Shown piece after piece: positions 45,205 to 52,079 of a stretch of 55,798 bases of DNA (position 1 is the stretch's first letter; the number at the start of each line of letters is the position of its first letter). Source of the stretch: Candidatus Bacteroides merdavium. GTDB lineage: Bacteria; Bacteroidota; Bacteroidia; Bacteroidales; Bacteroidaceae. Position numbers and translations under genes: made by a program. The notes under the pieces are model-generated. The model ran no database searches, had not been told where the DNA came from, and saw only the letters and a program-made list of their open reading frames with translations. The stretch spans positions 1 to 55,798 of the forward strand of contig DXAV01000023.1 of NCBI GenBank assembly GCA_019116805.1, written 5' to 3'.

Positions 45205-45273
45205 CGGCGGACTTTCCGGTCGGTTGTTATGGAATTCGGGGAATAAGTTATAAGATTGTGTCGTGTCATTATT

Positions 45274-45852
45274 TCAGATTTCGTCCAGCGGCCTGCGGCG
45301 TTTCTCCTTCTGCTGCCTGAATTGCGTGGGGGTGAGGCCTGTCACGCTCTTGAACTGCGCACTCAGGTAAGCGGTGCTCGAGTAGCCCAATCGGTCGGCT
45401 ATCTCGTTCAGTGTCAATTCACCATAGGTCAGCAGTTCTTTGGACCGCTCTATTTTCTGGGCGATGACATACTTCTCGACGGTGGTGCCCGTGGCTTCGG
45501 AGAACAGCTTGCTCAGCGTGCTGTAGTCTTTGCCAAGGGTACGTGCCAGATAGTCGGACAGGTTGGTCTGGAGGGACTCGTCTGTGGGCTGGTGTACTAG
45601 GCCGACGATGAGGTCCTTCATCTGTTGCACCGTCTGCATCCGGCGGTCGTCTATCAGTTCGAATTCCAAGGCTTCCAACGCTTCCTTTACCCGCAGACGG
45701 AGGTCGGGTGTCAGTTCTTCGGCGGTGACGGCGATACCCAGCTCCACAGACAGCGGGTGTAGGCCCAGCGTGCGCAGGGCGTTGTCCACGGCCAGGATAC
45801 AGCGGTGGCATACCATATTCTTGATGTGTAGCGTATGGGTTTCGTCTGTCAT
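45274..45852 (-). CDS. AraC-family regulator with HMA-like CxxC N-terminus
   Basis: A 192-residue regulator starting at ATG 45852 (MTDETHTLHIKNMVC); the frame is open 18 codons further but a -7 box lies there. The first 75 residues resemble an HMA metal-binding domain (HIKNMVCHRCILAVDNAL, CxxC at 15-18). The C-terminal half is an AraC-type double helix-turn-helix (LTLNEIADRLGYSSTAYLSA; FKSVTGLTPTQFRQ). It lies 108 bp upstream of copA on the same strand. Metal binding through CxxC and control of copA are inferred from domain make-up and position. Fused HMA-AraC sensors are unusual compared with CueR or CsoR. Confidence 0.88.
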   Translation of the reverse strand: MTDETHTLHIKNMVCHRCILAVDNALRTLGLHPLSVELGIAVTAEELTPDLRLRVKEALEALEFELIDDRRMQTVQQMKDLIVGLVHQPTDESLQTNLSDYLARTLGKDYSTLSKLFSEATGTTVEKYVIAQKIERSKELLTYGELTLNEIADRLGYSSTAYLSAQFKSVTGLTPTQFRQQKEKRRRPLDEI

Positions 45853-45875
45853 CGGGATGCAATGCTTTTTTGTTG

Positions 45876-45883
45876 CAAAGGTA
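45876..45883 (-). promoter_or_regulatory. -7 box of AraC-type regulator
   Basis: Minus-strand TACCTTTG fits TAnnTTTG, 24 bp before ATG 45852. It has the same octamer as the copA promoter and supports the shorter start. Confidence 0.5.
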
Positions 45884-45902
45884 GTGAAAGGCGAGCGCAG
45901 AA

Positions 45903-45930
45903 ACAAATGAAAACTATGTTTTCAATTTGT
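45903..45930. promoter_or_regulatory. Near-perfect 28-bp palindrome upstream of copper regulator
   Basis: ACAAATGAAAAC and GTTTTCAATTTGT flank a TAT centre, with the core GAAAACTATGTTTTC (45909-45923) being perfect. It lies about 20-45 bp upstream of the regulator's -7 box, at the -33 region, so it could be an operator. It also resembles a single unit of the 22-bp arrays, but no in-phase neighbours are present. Confidence 0.4.
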
Positions 45931-46085
45931 TTTTGCCGAGCCGCATCCTATCTTATCAAAAGGTAGTGAAAGGTGAATGCTATGGATGGCTGAGTTGGCA
46001 ATGAAAGTTAAATACCCGATGAATCTTTGGGAAACATTTCATTCTTTCGCCACAAATCCTTTCTTTTGCGAAAAAATATCTCGAC

Positions 46086-46967
46086 ATGAAAAAACAGATT
46101 CCTTTTGTCTTGCTGTGCCTGGCGATGTTAGCGGTCGGACTGACTGCATGCTCTGATAAAGACGACAGCGTTCCACGTATCCAACTGGCGTATGAAAACC
46201 CGAATGAAGTTTTCAATAACGAAAACCCTCGTATCTCTCTGAGGGCTTTTGAGACGACCGACCGTGTGTACCTCATACAGGGTGGTGACGGGAATTTCCG
46301 TTTGGAGGTTAGCAACGACGAGGTGCTGCAGGCTCGTTGCGAAGGAAACAAACTCTTTATCCGTCCGCTGAAGGCCGGAAAGGCGGAAGTCCTTATCTGT
46401 GACGGTTACGGATGGGACTATCTTTTGTCGGTCACGGTGGGTTACCCCTATTATCTCTATGGCGTGATAGACAACCGCGTGATGTTGCAGGGCGCAGGGC
46501 TGACCGATGAAGAGAAGAACACGCTGGAGCAGGAAATGCTGCATGCTTCTTCGGGACCTGCCGTCATCAAGGGCTATACGTTTGTCTATCAGAACGAAAC
46601 AATGAATGCGGGGCAGCTGGTTATTGGTTCTTCGCGCTATGCCTTCGATGCATCGGCCGAGCCCATCGGACTCGAAGACCCTCTGGAGCTCAATGTGCGG
46701 ACGGCCGACGGTTTTGCACGCAAGTTTTTCTTCGAACGCTTCACGCCCGTCCGTCTGTCGTCGGGCAACCGTTCGGACGAACTGTTTCTGAGCGAGTCCA
46801 ATGGCGGCGTTTCGCCTGATACGCGTGATTTCAATTCGGCTCCTCACTTCCGTTGTGTGGTTGCGGACCGTACTTCTCTCTATCGGGAACGTTATCCGGC
46901 GTTGGAGCATGCCTATCATGTGCAGGTGGTAATTGAACAATATGAAGGATTGACCCCCGAAGAATAA
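46086..46967 (+). CDS. Hypothetical lipoprotein
   Basis: A 293-residue protein with signal peptide MKKQIPFVLLCLAMLAVGL and lipobox LTA|C followed by SDKDD, the acidic start often linked to surface export in Bacteroides. The first half is beta-rich with GDGNFRLEVSNDEVLQARCEGNKL-like strands, resembling bacterial Ig-like repeats. The second half has no recognised motif. It is monocistronic, divergent from the copper regulator, and ends at a strong terminator. Function unknown. Confidence 0.8.
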   Translation: MKKQIPFVLLCLAMLAVGLTACSDKDDSVPRIQLAYENPNEVFNNENPRISLRAFETTDRVYLIQGGDGNFRLEVSNDEVLQARCEGNKLFIRPLKAGKAEVLICDGYGWDYLLSVTVGYPYYLYGVIDNRVMLQGAGLTDEEKNTLEQEMLHASSGPAVIKGYTFVYQNETMNAGQLVIGSSRYAFDASAEPIGLEDPLELNVRTADGFARKFFFERFTPVRLSSGNRSDELFLSESNGGVSPDTRDFNSAPHFRCVVADRTSLYRERYPALEHAYHVQVVIEQYEGLTPEE

Positions 46968-47000
46968 AGTCTCCGGCCGCGGGCCGAAAGGATTGTACGG

Positions 47001-47048
47001 AAGGATTTCTTCCTGACTTGCTGAGGTGGTCAGGGGGAAATCTTTTTT
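47001..47048 (+). terminator. Intrinsic terminator after the lipoprotein gene
   Basis: GATTTCTTCCTGAC (47004-47017) pairs with GTCAGGGGGAAATC (47029-47042), allowing G-T pairs, followed by six T. Confidence 0.82.
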
Positions 47049-47081
47049 GTTTCTTTCCCGTACCTGTTCACTCTCCTACGA

Positions 47082-47316
47082 GTTTCAAAATAGTTTCATG
47101 CTTTGAAACGGGTGTGTCAAAATAGAAAAGTATAATCAAAATGCAATGTCATCCTGAATGTAGTGAAGGATCTGGGAATGGAAACTGTCGCTTTTAAGAT
47201 TCTTCACTTCGTTCAGAATGACAAACTGATAGTTCTTTTTCTTTTTGACACTCCCTCTTCTTTATAATGAAACTATTAGTTTCATGCGACGAAACGATTG
47301 TGAAACCAGTCGTTTC
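47082..47316. repeat. GAAAC/GTTTC palindrome array split by a MITE-like element
   Basis: The left part (47082-47109) contains GTTTC words at 47082 and 47093 and GAAAC at 47105. The right part (47267-47316) contains ATGAAAC-TATTA-GTTTCAT (47267-47285), GAAAC at 47291 (22 bp after the one at 47269) and GAAAC-CAGTC-GTTTC (47302-47316). Spacings are multiples of about 11 bp. A 20-bp word, TAGTTTCATGC-N3-GAAACG, occurs in both parts (47091 and 47277), suggesting one array interrupted by the element at 47114-47251. It lies between the convergent 3' ends of the lipoprotein gene and birA. Confidence 0.6.
47114..47251. mobile_element. MITE-like 138-bp element with nested inverted repeats
   Basis: The ends GTGTCAAAATAGAAAAG (47114) and CTTTTTCTTTTTGACAC (47235) are inverted repeats matching at 15 of 17 positions. 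Inside are long inner inverted repeats, 47148-47173 (GTCATCCTGAATGTAGTGAA...) and 47197-47222 (...CACTTCGTTCAGAATGAC). No reading frame of note. GTCATTCTGAACGAAGTGAAGAATCT-like words are a widespread intergenic repeat type in bacterial genomes. Size and structure suit a non-autonomous transposed repeat, but no clear target duplication was seen. Confidence 0.6.
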
Positions 47317-47355
47317 CAGCCGCTGGACACATATAGAAATGGGATTAGAGACTTT

Positions 47356-48129
47356 TTAGAGGATGTATTGTACTTCCTTGAACAGGAATTTCCGCAAGCG
47401 TCCCGCTTCGTCTTGCAGTACGAAGCGTCCGTCCGGTTCCACATCGGCCAGGCGGGCTAGGAAGCGTCCGTTGGCGTCTTCGTAGAGATGCAGGCCCTCG
47501 CGGCGGAAGAGGGCGCTGGCGTAGCGGCGGGCAATTGAGGCGGCAAAGCAGCCGTCCTCATCGCGGCGCAGGGCTTCGTAATACGTGTGCAGGCGGTGCA
47601 GGAAGCCATTGAGGACGGTCGGCGCGTCGTAGTTACGACCCGTAATCTGCTTTAGTGAAACGGGGTTGGGTGCGGGACTGCGGAAGATGGTCTGGTTTAG
47701 GTTGATGCCGATGCCGGGGATGCAGCGGCCGATGCGGTTGCCCTCCAGCACATTTTCGATGAGCATACCACAGATTTTCTTCTCGTGCCAGTAGATGTCG
47801 TTGGGCCATTTGATGGAGATGCCCTCTGTGTACGTATCCAGCTCTTCCTTGACGGCCAGAGAGACAATCTGTGACAGAACAAACTGGCGGCGCGCCTCGA
47901 CGAAACGAGGGTAGAGCACGGTACTGAACAGGAGGTTCTGCCCGGCTTCGGACTCCCACGAGTTGCCGCGCTGGCCTTTGCCTGACGTCTGGAAACGGGC
48001 GGTGACGGTGGTATATTCAATGGGGGCCGTCGGGGCGTTGTCGCATAGGTCGCTCAGATAACGGTTGGTCGAGTCGGTTTCTTCCAAGTCAATAATCGGA
48101 AAGAAGGGGTGTTCAGGACAGTTTGTCAT
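47356..48129 (-). CDS. birA: Biotin--[acetyl-CoA-carboxylase] ligase
   Basis: A 257-residue biotin protein ligase without the N-terminal helix-turn-helix of E. coli BirA, so it is a ligase only. Catalytic motifs are ETDSTNRYL, the biotinoyl-AMP loop GKGQRGNSWESEAGQ, and IKWPNDIYWHEKKICG. The small C-terminal SH3-like domain ends in GRLRKFLFKEVQYIL. It attaches biotin to carboxylases such as those of propionate metabolism. YraN follows upstream on the same strand with a 29-bp gap, so the two may be co-transcribed from the yraN promoter. Confidence 0.94.
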   Translation of the reverse strand: MTNCPEHPFFPIIDLEETDSTNRYLSDLCDNAPTAPIEYTTVTARFQTSGKGQRGNSWESEAGQNLLFSTVLYPRFVEARRQFVLSQIVSLAVKEELDTYTEGISIKWPNDIYWHEKKICGMLIENVLEGNRIGRCIPGIGINLNQTIFRSPAPNPVSLKQITGRNYDAPTVLNGFLHRLHTYYEALRRDEDGCFAASIARRYASALFRREGLHLYEDANGRFLARLADVEPDGRFVLQDEAGRLRKFLFKEVQYIL

Positions 48130-48158
48130 ATTCGGTACGTAGGATAAAATAGGTTTTA

Positions 48159-48524
48159 CTAGAACAATGGTGGATAGAATGCGCTTTCCAGATGTTCAAT
48201 TTGGAACGGTGATCGTTCGCCGACAGCTGTGACAATGTCGAAACGGACAGGCAAGTCGATACCGAAGTGCTTGATGTAGGCATCGGCTGCCACGACAATA
48301 TGGCGAACCTTCCGCCAATCCACAGCCTCCTGCGGCTCCTTATAGTCGGTGTTGGTGCGGGTCTTCACTTCGATCACCACCAGCTCGCCTTCGTGTGTGG
48401 CTACGATGTCTAGCTCCAGGCGGTTTTTACGCCAGTTTCGGTGGAGTATTGTGTAACCTTTCCGCTCCAGATAGGCTGCTGCAGCGTCTTCACCTTCCTT
48501 TCCCAATCTGTTGTGTGCTGCCAT
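48159..48524 (-). CDS. YraN/UPF0102 family endonuclease-fold protein
   Basis: A 121-residue protein; ATG 48524 (MAAHNRLGKEGEDAAAAYL) matches the family start better than the longer frame from 48554. The PD-(D/E)XK-like core is visible: RNWRKNRLELDIVATHEGELVV with Glu and Asp, then IEVKTRTN. The family resembles Holliday-junction resolvases, but its role is unsettled. Its -7 box lies 21-28 nt upstream of the residue-start transcript, consistent with the shorter start. Confidence 0.93.
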   Translation of the reverse strand: MAAHNRLGKEGEDAAAAYLERKGYTILHRNWRKNRLELDIVATHEGELVVIEVKTRTNTDYKEPQEAVDWRKVRHIVVAADAYIKHFGIDLPVRFDIVTAVGERSPFQIEHLESAFYPPLF

Positions 48525-48551
48525 ATTGCCGTCTTTTTTCTTTTCTGGAGA

Positions 48552-48559
48552 CAAAATTA
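48552..48559 (-). promoter_or_regulatory. -7 box of yraN/birA
   Basis: Minus-strand TAATTTTG fits TAnnTTTG. It lies 28 bp before the chosen yraN ATG. Confidence 0.5.
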
Positions 48560-48593
48560 CGTTTTTTCTGCTTTGAATTTACAGCAGGAACAT

Positions 48594-48601
48594 TAATTTT
48601 G
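48594..48601 (+). promoter_or_regulatory. -7 box giving a near-leaderless transcript
   Basis: TAATTTTG ends only 8 bp before ATG 48610. With the usual 7-bp distance to the start point, transcription would begin at about 48608, leaving almost no leader. It carries the same octamer as the divergent yraN promoter. Confidence 0.5.
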
Positions 48602-48609
48602 CAGGAAAT

Positions 48610-48843
48610 ATGAGAAAGAGAGACAAAACGTGTGCGAAAGCAACACCCGACGAGCCTAAACGCGAACAGCGCATCGTGTGCCTGATGAGCGAGGAGGAAC
48701 TGCGGATTGTGGATCGTTATCTGGAAAAGTACAAGATAACCAACAAATCGCGCTGGTTCAGGGAAACTATTCTCATGTTCATTCATAAGAATATGGAAGA
48801 AGACTATCCGACTCTCTTTGGCGAGCACGACATGAGACGGTAA
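48610..48843 (+). CDS. Small conserved-looking RHH-like protein
   Basis: A 77-residue charged protein. A basic N-terminus is followed by REQRIVCLMSEEELRIVDRY and ITNKSRWFRETILMFIHKNM, a strand-helix-helix pattern as in ribbon-helix-helix DNA-binding proteins. The tail EEDYPTLFGEHDMRR is acidic. It stands alone between yraN and tadA, 75 bp before the latter. No toxin or conjugation gene is adjacent, so a chromosomal regulator is the likeliest role. Fold call is tentative. Confidence 0.65.
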   Translation: MRKRDKTCAKATPDEPKREQRIVCLMSEEELRIVDRYLEKYKITNKSRWFRETILMFIHKNMEEDYPTLFGEHDMRR

Positions 48844-48918
48844 CGTATCGGCTGGCAGAAGTATCGGCCTTTGCCTCTCCCCCTCTAACTCCTTTAACAT
48901 CTTTAACTCCTGACCAAT

Positions 48919-49350
48919 ATGGACGACCAATATTACATGAAGCAGGCTTTGGCCGAAGCACGGAAGGCTGCCGAGCGCGACGAAGTGCCCGTGGGTGCAG
49001 TTGTAGTATGCAAGGACCGTATCATTGCCCGTGCTCACAACTTGACAGAAACACTGACAGACGTGACAGCGCATGCCGAGATGCAGGCCATTACGGCCGC
49101 CGCGTCGGCTCTCGGCGGCAAATATTTGAATGAATGTACGCTTTATGTAACGGTGGAGCCTTGTGTTATGTGTGCAGGTGCCATTGCCTGGGCGCAAATG
49201 GAGCGTCTTGTCTTCGGTGCCGATGACGAAAAACGGGGTTACCAGCGCTATGCACCGCAGGCTCTCCATCCCAAAACGGTCGTCGTGAAGGGCGTGATGG
49301 CTGACGAATGTGCCACCTTGATGAAGGAGTTCTTTCAGCGGAAGCGATAA
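48919..49350 (+). CDS. tadA: Nucleoside deaminase, TadA-like
   Basis: A 143-residue zinc-dependent deaminase, most likely the tRNA adenosine-34 deaminase that makes inosine in the tRNA-Arg(ACG) wobble position. Zinc and catalytic motifs are TAHAEMQAI (HAE) and EPCVMCAGAI (PCxxC). MKQALAEARKAAERDEVPVGAVVV at the start and the length are typical of TadA rather than guanine deaminase. No operon partner is evident. Confidence 0.92.
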   Translation: MDDQYYMKQALAEARKAAERDEVPVGAVVVCKDRIIARAHNLTETLTDVTAHAEMQAITAAASALGGKYLNECTLYVTVEPCVMCAGAIAWAQMERLVFGADDEKRGYQRYAPQALHPKTVVVKGVMADECATLMKEFFQRKR

Positions 49351-49440
49351 GTGAGAGTAGTGAGGGGATAACGGTTAGGGGTTAGTATTGGGGGAAACTC
49401 TTTGGCCTGCTTGGGGCCGTCAGTATGTTAAAAGGACCGA

Positions 49441-50136
49441 TTAACGATGGTGAAATGAATAACCGATTGACAGGAATATGCTTTGACTTAACTCTTTCTG
49501 GGGTACATGGAACTTTTGCCCGTTGGCTAACGTAACATTTCTTCGTCCGGAATAATAGTCTAGATTCGAGAGGTAATACCCTCCTTTGAGTATAAAACGG
49601 CCAATGGAGAAGTTGACCGAAGCTCTTGCGTTCCAATAGAACCAACGGAGCCCTTTGTTGGGAAATCTTCGGTAATCTACGGTCTGGCTGACTGACCCGG
49701 CAAATTCCTTGATTTCATAGGTTAAAGAGTTGCGGAATGGGCATGCCAGACTGACACCCGGCTCTATCTGCAACCAAAGACGATAGTCGTTGTCTGAATT
49801 TTTCCAGATAGTGGAAGATTTCAGAACCACAGACGGCTTGAATATGAACCATCGAATGTTTCTCTCATTGTCTGTGAGTTCAGCCTCCTGTCCGTCAATA
49901 GTGGTTTGACGGTTCGGTTGGTTGTATTGGCTGGTTAACTCCAATCCAAGTGCCACTCCAAGATACTTGTGGAAAAGCCAGCTTACGGATGGCTCAAGTT
50001 GCCATGCTTGTTCATTATTGATATATATTCCTCCGTATAAGTCTGCTGTGAATGCCGGTTTGTCGTCTTGTGCATATAGACCGACGGTTCCGCACCATGA
50101 TAGTAATACTGCTAAGATAATAGCCCTCCTGCTCAT
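49441..50136 (-). CDS. Hypothetical outer-membrane beta-barrel protein
   Basis: A 231-residue protein with signal peptide (MSRRAIILAVLLSWCGTVGLYA). Alternating aromatic strands (FTADLYGGIYINNEQAWQLE, VSWLFHKYLGVALGLELTS) and a strand-like C-terminus ending SQSIFLSIGYSFHHR suggest a small outer-membrane barrel. It lies 5 bp after the DUF4834 gene on the same strand and so probably belongs to the psd-pssA operon. Family not recognised. Confidence 0.75.
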   Translation of the reverse strand: MSRRAIILAVLLSWCGTVGLYAQDDKPAFTADLYGGIYINNEQAWQLEPSVSWLFHKYLGVALGLELTSQYNQPNRQTTIDGQEAELTDNERNIRWFIFKPSVVLKSSTIWKNSDNDYRLWLQIEPGVSLACPFRNSLTYEIKEFAGSVSQTVDYRRFPNKGLRWFYWNARASVNFSIGRFILKGGYYLSNLDYYSGRRNVTLANGQKFHVPQKELSQSIFLSIGYSFHHR

Positions 50137-50141
50137 GGCTG

Positions 50142-50435
50142 TTACTCTTTTATCTCCTCATAATCCACATACTCTCCCTCATCCTTGGAGAAAATACGCT
50201 CCTTGTGCTTGATGCGTATCTCGCCCTCTTCGGGACGGATGCTGTCGGTCGTGTTGGTTGAAGTATGTGACGATTGTCGGTTGTCTCCGTAGAACGTATA
50301 GCTGCGGAAGTCCTGCGAAGATGGCTTCTTCCGTCCGAGGCCGAATATGCCGCGTACGATACTGCCGATGAGGCTGAGACCAATAATAAGTATTGCTATG
50401 ATGAGAATGAATAGAAATCCTAAGAAATGTAACAT
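50142..50435 (-). CDS. DUF4834 family membrane protein
   Basis: A 97-residue protein with one N-terminal membrane helix (FLGFLFILIIAILIIGLSLIG) and a charged cytoplasmic tail (GEIRIKHKERIFSKDEGEYVDYEEI). The pattern matches DUF4834, a short Bacteroidales family. Gene order psd-pssA-DUF4834 suggests a link with phospholipid synthesis or the envelope. Function unknown. Confidence 0.82.
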   Translation of the reverse strand: MLHFLGFLFILIIAILIIGLSLIGSIVRGIFGLGRKKPSSQDFRSYTFYGDNRQSSHTSTNTTDSIRPEEGEIRIKHKERIFSKDEGEYVDYEEIKE

Positions 50436-50497
50436 GTATATAAGTATTTTAGTTGTTTCAGATAACTCTTCTACAACAATCGTGCCAAACGGAAAGT

Positions 50498-51205
50498 TTA
50501 TTTCTTATGGCCTGTAAACCATGACAACAGGATATACCAGACAATGCAGGTGGCAAAGCCTCGTACCTGCAAGACAGCCAAGAAGACGATGCTGAGCAAT
50601 AAGAAGAGAAAACTTACCTTGTTGTCCTTCCATGAGAGGCTCTTGAACTTCAACGAGAACATCGGAATTTCAGACACCAATAGCCACGAAAACAGACAAA
50701 TCAGTGCCAGCAGGTAGAGCGGGTGGAAAGAATTGCTGACCAGTATGGAGTGATAACCTGCTACAAGCGAGGCCCAAAACAATGCGTTGGCAGGCACGGG
50801 CAGACCGATGAAAGAAGTGGTCTGACGTGTATCGTTATTAAATTTGGCTAGGCGTAGGGCTGAGAATACTGCGATGAGGAAAGCCGAATAGGGCAACCAG
50901 GACGCTATACTTTCCATGTAGGCCGGGTATTGCATCTCTTTGAACAATGAGAATACAATGAGTGACGGAGCTACGCCGAAGCTGACGTCGTCGGCCAGCG
51001 AATCCAAGTCTTTGCCGATGGGAGAATGTGCGTTCAGTGCGCGGGCGGCCAATCCGTCGAAAAAGTCGAATGTCGCACTGATGATGATAAACAGCAGTGC
51101 CAGCTCGTAGCGGCTTTCGAAGGCCATCACACCGGCAATACAACCCGAAAATAGGTTCAGGCAGGTCAGTGTGTTAGGGATATGTCTGGTGATGCGGTTG
51201 GCCAT
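50498..51205 (-). CDS. pssA: CDP-diacylglycerol--serine O-phosphatidyltransferase
   Basis: A 235-residue integral membrane enzyme that makes phosphatidylserine. It carries the CDP-alcohol phosphotransferase signature DFFDGLAARALN...GKDLDSLADDVSFG (D-G-x2-A-R-x8-G-x3-D-x3-D). About seven membrane segments are visible. It lies 7 bp after psd, the next enzyme of the phosphatidylethanolamine pathway, so both are made together. Confidence 0.96.
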   Translation of the reverse strand: MANRITRHIPNTLTCLNLFSGCIAGVMAFESRYELALLFIIISATFDFFDGLAARALNAHSPIGKDLDSLADDVSFGVAPSLIVFSLFKEMQYPAYMESIASWLPYSAFLIAVFSALRLAKFNNDTRQTTSFIGLPVPANALFWASLVAGYHSILVSNSFHPLYLLALICLFSWLLVSEIPMFSLKFKSLSWKDNKVSFLFLLLSIVFLAVLQVRGFATCIVWYILLSWFTGHKK

Positions 51206-51212
51206 ATTCGTA

Positions 51213-51899
51213 TTATCTTAGTTTGGCAATAACGGTTTGGTTACCGGTAGTCAGTTGCCCCATCTTGACAAGAACTTCTGTACCTAGCGGTAGGTAAACA
51301 TCCACTCGTGAACCGAATTTGATGAAGCCCATGTGTTCGTCGATGTAACATTCTTCGCCCGGCTCGGCATAGGTGACGATGCGGCGTGCCATAGCTCCGG
51401 CTATCTGACGTGCCATTACTTCCACACCTTCGGGTGTTTCGATGACTACCATTGAACGCTCGTTGTCTGTACTGGCTTTGGGTAACCAGGCTTTCATGAA
51501 CTTACCGTTTTGGTGTCCTACCTTCTTGATCGTACCATCCACGGGATACCAATTGGCGTGTACGTTAACCAGACTCATGAAGATGGAAATCATCAAGCGG
51601 CGGTCATGGAAATATTCGTTTTCTTCAACTTCCTCAATGACAACTACTTTCCCGTCAGCTGGGGCTACCACCACTTTTTCGGTATCCTGACCGAAAAGTC
51701 GTATCGGGCAACGGAAGAAATTGACCAAAATGCCATATACCACCAGGCTGACTGCGCCTACAATATAAAAAGGAACCTTGCACTCCATACCGAAGTATAG
51801 GGCGGAATTGACGGCCAATAGCAGTAACAGGCTTCCAATCAGTGTATGAGTTCCCTCACGATGTATTCGTATTTTTTTTAGTCTTTTTAGTCTGCCCAT
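51213..51899 (-). CDS. psd: Phosphatidylserine decarboxylase proenzyme
   Basis: A 228-residue short-type PSD that converts phosphatidylserine to phosphatidylethanolamine. It self-cleaves before Ser in [14 protein letters not shown], giving the pyruvoyl group. Other family blocks are [14 protein letters not shown] and [19 protein letters not shown]. Two N-terminal hydrophobic segments anchor it. First gene of psd-pssA-DUF4834, divergent from dnaE. Confidence 0.96.
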   Translation of the reverse strand: MGRLKRLKKIRIHREGTHTLIGSLLLLLAVNSALYFGMECKVPFYIVGAVSLVVYGILVNFFRCPIRLFGQDTEKVVVAPADGKVVVIEEVEENEYFHDRRLMISIFMSLVNVHANWYPVDGTIKKVGHQNGKFMKAWLPKASTDNERSMVVIETPEGVEVMARQIAGAMARRIVTYAEPGEECYIDEHMGFIKFGSRVDVYLPLGTEVLVKMGQLTTGNQTVIAKLR

Positions 51900-51945
51900 G
51901 TAAACCCGCGTAGTTTAGAGTTGTATTGGAGTTAATAATTAACTG

Positions 51946-51953
51946 CAAAAATA
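51946..51953 (-). promoter_or_regulatory. -7 box of psd operon
   Basis: Minus-strand TATTTTTG fits TAnnTTTG, about 47 bp before the psd start. Confidence 0.45.
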
Positions 51954-52046
51954 GGGCTATTTTAAAAATCTAACAAGAAATTAGGGAAGAAATGCGTCTG
52001 CAAGCATTTTTTTGAGGATTATTTTGGCTGAAAATGGGATAGATTG

Positions 52047-52074
52047 TACCTTTATCCTCCAATTAGATAAGGAG
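52047..52074 (+). promoter_or_regulatory. Putative -7 box and Shine-Dalgarno of dnaE
   Basis: TACCTTTA (52047-52054) is one base off TAnnTTTG. AAGGAG at 52069-52074 lies 5 bp before ATG 52080, a clear Shine-Dalgarno match, which is uncommon in this group. Confidence 0.45.
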
Positions 52075-52079
52075 TGTTT

